The notes under the pieces were generated by a model, which was given only the letters and a program-made list of their open reading frames with translations, was not told the DNA's origin and did no database searches. The translations under genes were made by a program, and so were the position numbers. This document shows, piece after piece, positions 61,530 through 64,000 of a DNA stretch of 64,000 nt. The first letter of the stretch is position 1. Each line of letters opens with the position of its first letter. The DNA is from Rubellimicrobium aerolatum (GTDB lineage: Bacteria; Pseudomonadota; Alphaproteobacteria; Rhodobacterales; Rhodobacteraceae): positions 1 to 64,000 of the forward strand of contig NZ_JAGGJP010000005.1 of assembly GCF_017872975.1 (NCBI RefSeq), in the 5' to 3' direction.

Positions 61530-62555
61530 ATGCCCGAACGCCCCGTCATCCTCGCCTGCCCGCTGCCGCGCACGCTGCCGCTTCTCTTCGCGCCCGACCT
61601 CCTGCGCGACCTCTTCGACCGCTACGACGTGATCGAGACCACCGACGAGGCGCTCCCCGCCCTCCCCGACGACACCCTGCGCGAGGCGCGCTACGTCATC
61701 GGCCAGCCGCCGCTCACCCCGGACCTGCTGGCGCGGATGGAATCGCTCCGCTGCATCTTCAACGTCGAATCCAACCTCCTGCCGAACATGCCCTACGAGG
61801 ACGCCTTCGCGCGCGGCGTCCACGTCGTCACCACCGGCGCCGTCTTCGCCGAGCCCGTGGCCGAGATCGGCCTGGGCTTCGCCCTCTCCCTCGCCCGCAA
61901 CATCCACGGCGCCGACGCCGACTTCCGGCGCGGCGAGGAGAGATGGGGCGGCGACGGCAACGCCGGGGCCCGCCTCCTCACCGGCTCCACCATGGGCATC
62001 CTCGGCCTCGGCGCGCTGGGTCAGGCCGTCGCGCGCGTCGTCCAGGGCTTCCGCCCCCGCCTCCTCGCCCACGACCCCTGGCAGGCCCCCTCCGTGACCC
62101 GCGCCCACGGGGCCGAGCCCGTGGACCTCGACACCCTGCTGTCCCAGTCCGACACCCTCTTCGTCACCGCCGCCGTCACCAGCGAGAACCAGGGCGCCCT
62201 CGGCGCGGAGTCCTTCGCGAGGATGCCCAACGGCGCCTCCCTGATCCTCCTCTCCCGCGCCGGCGTGGTGGACTTCGACGCCCTCATGGCCGCCGTCCGC
62301 TCCGGCCATATCCGGGCGGCGAGCGATGTCTTCCCCGAGGAGCCCCTCCCCCTCGACCACCCGGTGCGTTCGCTTCCCGGCTTCCTCCTCTCCGCCCACC
62401 GCGCCGGCGCGCTCGACATCGCCTTCCAGCGCATGGGCGAGATGGTGATGGAGGACCTCGCCCTCCTCGACCGCGGCCTGCCGCCCCAGGCCTGCAAGCG
62501 GGCCGAGCGCGAAACCGTCGCCCGCTTCCGGTCCCGTCCCGTCACCCGCAACTGA
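61530..62555 (+). CDS. D-isomer-specific 2-hydroxyacid dehydrogenase
   Basis: 341 residues. '[20 protein letters not shown]' is the NAD(P)-binding loop; catalytic Arg in LLSRAGVVD, Glu in ASDVFPEEP and His in SAHRAGA. It reduces 2-oxoacids or oxidises D-2-hydroxyacids; the '[18 protein letters not shown]' C-terminus does not match serA or ghrB closely, so the substrate is open. Divergent from rimO with a 116-base spacer. Confidence 0.88.
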   Translation: MPERPVILACPLPRTLPLLFAPDLLRDLFDRYDVIETTDEALPALPDDTLREARYVIGQPPLTPDLLARMESLRCIFNVESNLLPNMPYEDAFARGVHVVTTGAVFAEPVAEIGLGFALSLARNIHGADADFRRGEERWGGDGNAGARLLTGSTMGILGLGALGQAVARVVQGFRPRLLAHDPWQAPSVTRAHGAEPVDLDTLLSQSDTLFVTAAVTSENQGALGAESFARMPNGASLILLSRAGVVDFDALMAAVRSGHIRAASDVFPEEPLPLDHPVRSLPGFLLSAHRAGALDIAFQRMGEMVMEDLALLDRGLPPQACKRAERETVARFRSRPVTRN

Positions 62556-62671
62556 CCGCCCGCACGACCGCGTGATCGCGCCCGGTCCCCCGCGACGGAA
62601 CCCGCCGCCCGCGCCGTAAAGGGAACAGCCCGGCCCCGAGGGGGAACCGGAGCCAACCCGATGAGGCGCAC

Positions 62672-62947
62672 ATGAAGACGACGATCCTGGCGGCGAGCCT
62701 CCTCGCCGCCACGCTGGCCTCGGCCGCTCTGGCCGGCCCCCATCCCCATTCCGCCCCGCAGTCCGAGGCCGCCCAGCCCTGGCCCCCCGGACCCCCGCAG
62801 GAGGCCCGCCACGAGCCCGCCCCGCCCGAGCAGGCCCGCCCCGCCGAATGGCGCGGCGAGCGCCGCCACGACCACCGCCATGGCGGAGGGTCCTGGCTCG
62901 GCGACCTCGCCGGCAGCCTCTTCTTCCTTGGCCTGTTCAACCGCTGA
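62672..62947 (+). CDS. small secreted His/Pro-rich hypothetical protein
   Basis: 91 residues. Clear signal peptide MKTTILAASLLAATLASAAL-A with cleavage after ALA, then PHPHS, a Pro/Glu-rich stretch, RRHDHRHGGG and a hydrophobic C-terminus 'WLGDLAGSLFFLGLFNR'. The HDHRH and PHPH motifs suggest possible metal binding. Not recognised as a named family. Confidence 0.7.
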   Translation: MKTTILAASLLAATLASAALAGPHPHSAPQSEAAQPWPPGPPQEARHEPAPPEQARPAEWRGERRHDHRHGGGSWLGDLAGSLFFLGLFNR

Positions 62948-62972
62948 CCATTCCGCAGGGACCCGCACGCAC

Positions 62973-63356
62973 ATGACCGCCACCGACACCTCCCCCCGCC
63001 CGCCGCTCTCCTGGCCGGCCCGCGCCTGCGACGCACTCGACGACCGGGGGCCGCTCGCCTGGGGCCTCGCCACCCTCGCCACGTTCGTCGTGATCTGGCC
63101 CCTGGGCCTCGCCCTCCTCGCCTGGGCGCTCTGGACGCGCCGGCTGCTGCCCCGGACCTGGCCCGCCACCCGATCCCGTCCCGCGACCGGCAACGCCGCC
63201 TTCGCCGCGCACCGGGCCGAGGCGCTCGACCGCCTCGCCGCCGAACAGGCCGCCTTCGAGGAGTTCCAGCGCAGCCGCCGCGCGACCGAGGACCGCGCCG
63301 AGTTCGACCGCTTCCTCGCCGAGCGCGCCGCCAGGCCCGACGCCCCGCAGCCCTGA
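62973..63356 (+). CDS. DUF2852-like membrane protein
   Basis: 127 residues. One or two hydrophobic segments (about 29-54, LAWGLATLATFVVIWPLGLALLAWALWTRR) followed by a charged tail with 'NAAFAAHRAEALDRLAAEQAAFEEFQRSRRA' and 'EFDRFLAERAARP', which matches the DUF2852 pattern of alphaproteobacteria. The function is unknown. It is 25 bases downstream of the small secreted protein and probably co-transcribed. Confidence 0.83.
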   Translation: MTATDTSPRPPLSWPARACDALDDRGPLAWGLATLATFVVIWPLGLALLAWALWTRRLLPRTWPATRSRPATGNAAFAAHRAEALDRLAAEQAAFEEFQRSRRATEDRAEFDRFLAERAARPDAPQP

Positions 63357-63462
63357 CCCCGCCCCTGACCCCGCGCGACCTCCCGCCCGGAGGCGCGGGC
63401 GCCCCTTGCGCCTCCGGCCCCGCCGTGGTGCCTTCGCGCGGCCCCCGCCCGAAGGAACGCCC

Positions 63463-64000
63463 ATGCGCCTGCTCCCCGCCCTCGTCCTCCTCCTCGCCAC
63501 CGGGGCCGCGCGGGCCGAGACCGCCGCCTTCGAGGTCCGCCTCGCCGGCGGCACCCTCGGCCACATGGAATACGAGACCGACGGCCCCCGCCCCTCCGCG
63601 CTCCGCACCCTTCTCGACAGCACGCCCCTCGGCGTCCTCGACGGCACCTGGGAGGCGACCTCCCGGCCCGCCCCAACCGAGGACGGCGCGGACGCGCTCC
63701 GCTTCCGGGCCGTCACCGCCTCCTCGCGCAAGGCGCGGACCATCACCTTCGACCATCGGGGCGGCGCGGTTCTGGCGACCGGGGTGGACCCCGCCGAGGA
63801 CGCCACCGACCTCTCGCTCCCCGCCAACGTGCCGCCGGGCGTGCTCGACCCCGTGCAGGCCTTCGGCCGCCTGATGGCCCCCGGCCCCGGCTGCCCCGAG
63901 CCCTTCCGCCTCTACGACGGCCGCCGCGTGATCGAGGTGGCGACGACCTCATCCGAGACCGCCGAGGACGGCGCGCTCGTCTGCCACGCCGATTACGAGG
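63463..64000 (+). CDS. DUF3108-like periplasmic protein (runs off the window)
   Basis: The first 179 codons are present. Signal peptide MRLLPALVLLLATGAARA, then 'ETAAFEVRLAGGTLGHMEYE', 'DFDHRGG'-type TFDHRGGAV strand, 'PPGVLDPVQAFGRLM' and 'FRLYDGRRVIEVATT', the DUF3108 strand order. These proteins are exported and of unknown role. GAAGGAACGCC precedes the ATG. Confidence 0.8.
   Translation, partial: MRLLPALVLLLATGAARAETAAFEVRLAGGTLGHMEYETDGPRPSALRTLLDSTPLGVLDGTWEATSRPAPTEDGADALRFRAVTASSRKARTITFDHRGGAVLATGVDPAEDATDLSLPANVPPGVLDPVQAFGRLMAPGPGCPEPFRLYDGRRVIEVATTSSETAEDGALVCHADYE

Overview
The window is a 64 kb stretch of very GC-rich chromosomal DNA from an alphaproteobacterium, most likely a member of the Rhodobacterales. 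The evidence is the gene content and its arrangement: hisB-hisH ... hisA-hisF-hisE, a CarD-type regulator with fdxA and an S4 protein after a SUV3-like helicase, a DUF2065-hflC-hflK-degP block, MeaB, ExoD, and short repeated intergenic elements with a TATTTGG core. No rRNA, phage, insertion sequence or CRISPR array is visible. One tRNA (Tyr, GTA) is present.

Layout. 0.0-6.2 kb, minus strand: an inositol/cyclitol uptake and catabolism operon (iolC edge, iolG, sugar ABC transporter ATPase/permease/binding protein, inosose-type TIM-barrel enzyme) under a LacI-type regulator. 6.3-8.6 kb, plus strand, divergent from the regulator: a three-gene unit of a membrane diiron oxygenase (MocD-like), a MocE-family Rieske ferredoxin and a PanB-fold enzyme that has lost the canonical metal ligands, facing a fumarylacetoacetate-hydrolase-family gene. 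This resembles the rhizopine (O-methyl-inosamine) moc locus of rhizobia and is the best candidate for an under-described system: oxidative O-demethylation of a methylated cyclitol feeding the inositol pathway.

9.5-17.8 kb, minus strand: a pqi/MCE lipid-transport operon with pqiA split in two, a short K+/H+ antiporter without its RCK domain, a FucU/RbsD protein, a stand-alone Lrp ligand domain and a degenerate receiver protein. 18.0-22.7 kb: the histidine cluster hisB-H-A-F-E, interrupted by an inverted alpha/beta hydrolase flanked by repeats. 22.9-32.1 kb: CoA-binding protein, a candidate structured RNA with a strong terminator, rlmB, an RMF-like gene, tRNA-Tyr, metY, a SIMPL protein, a very large secretion-scaffold-like protein, cobT/cobS and a 2Fe-2S ferredoxin. 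32.2-39.4 kb: a methyltransferase, then the DegP-HflKC envelope quality-control block, glutathione reductase and rpiA.

39.7-48.5 kb: GST-sdaA, lysophospholipase-SCP2, TPR protein, SUV3-like helicase, S4 protein, fdxA and carD. 48.5-52.3 kb: repeat-rich spacers around rpmB, a second RMF-like gene, an alpha/beta hydrolase and meaB. 52.3-64 kb: hrpB, gnd, a Nudix hydrolase, exoD, a full-length Kef-type antiporter, a ParDE toxin-antitoxin pair, rimO, a D-2-hydroxyacid dehydrogenase and small envelope proteins, ending inside a DUF3108 gene.

Hand-counted samples suggest that the plus strand is G-rich before about 22.7 kb and C-rich after it, whichever way genes point. This would fit a replication terminus or an inversion boundary in the hisE/CoA-binding-gene spacer. 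Coordinates of starts were chosen from ribosome-binding sites, family alignments known to me and operon overlaps; no database search was possible.
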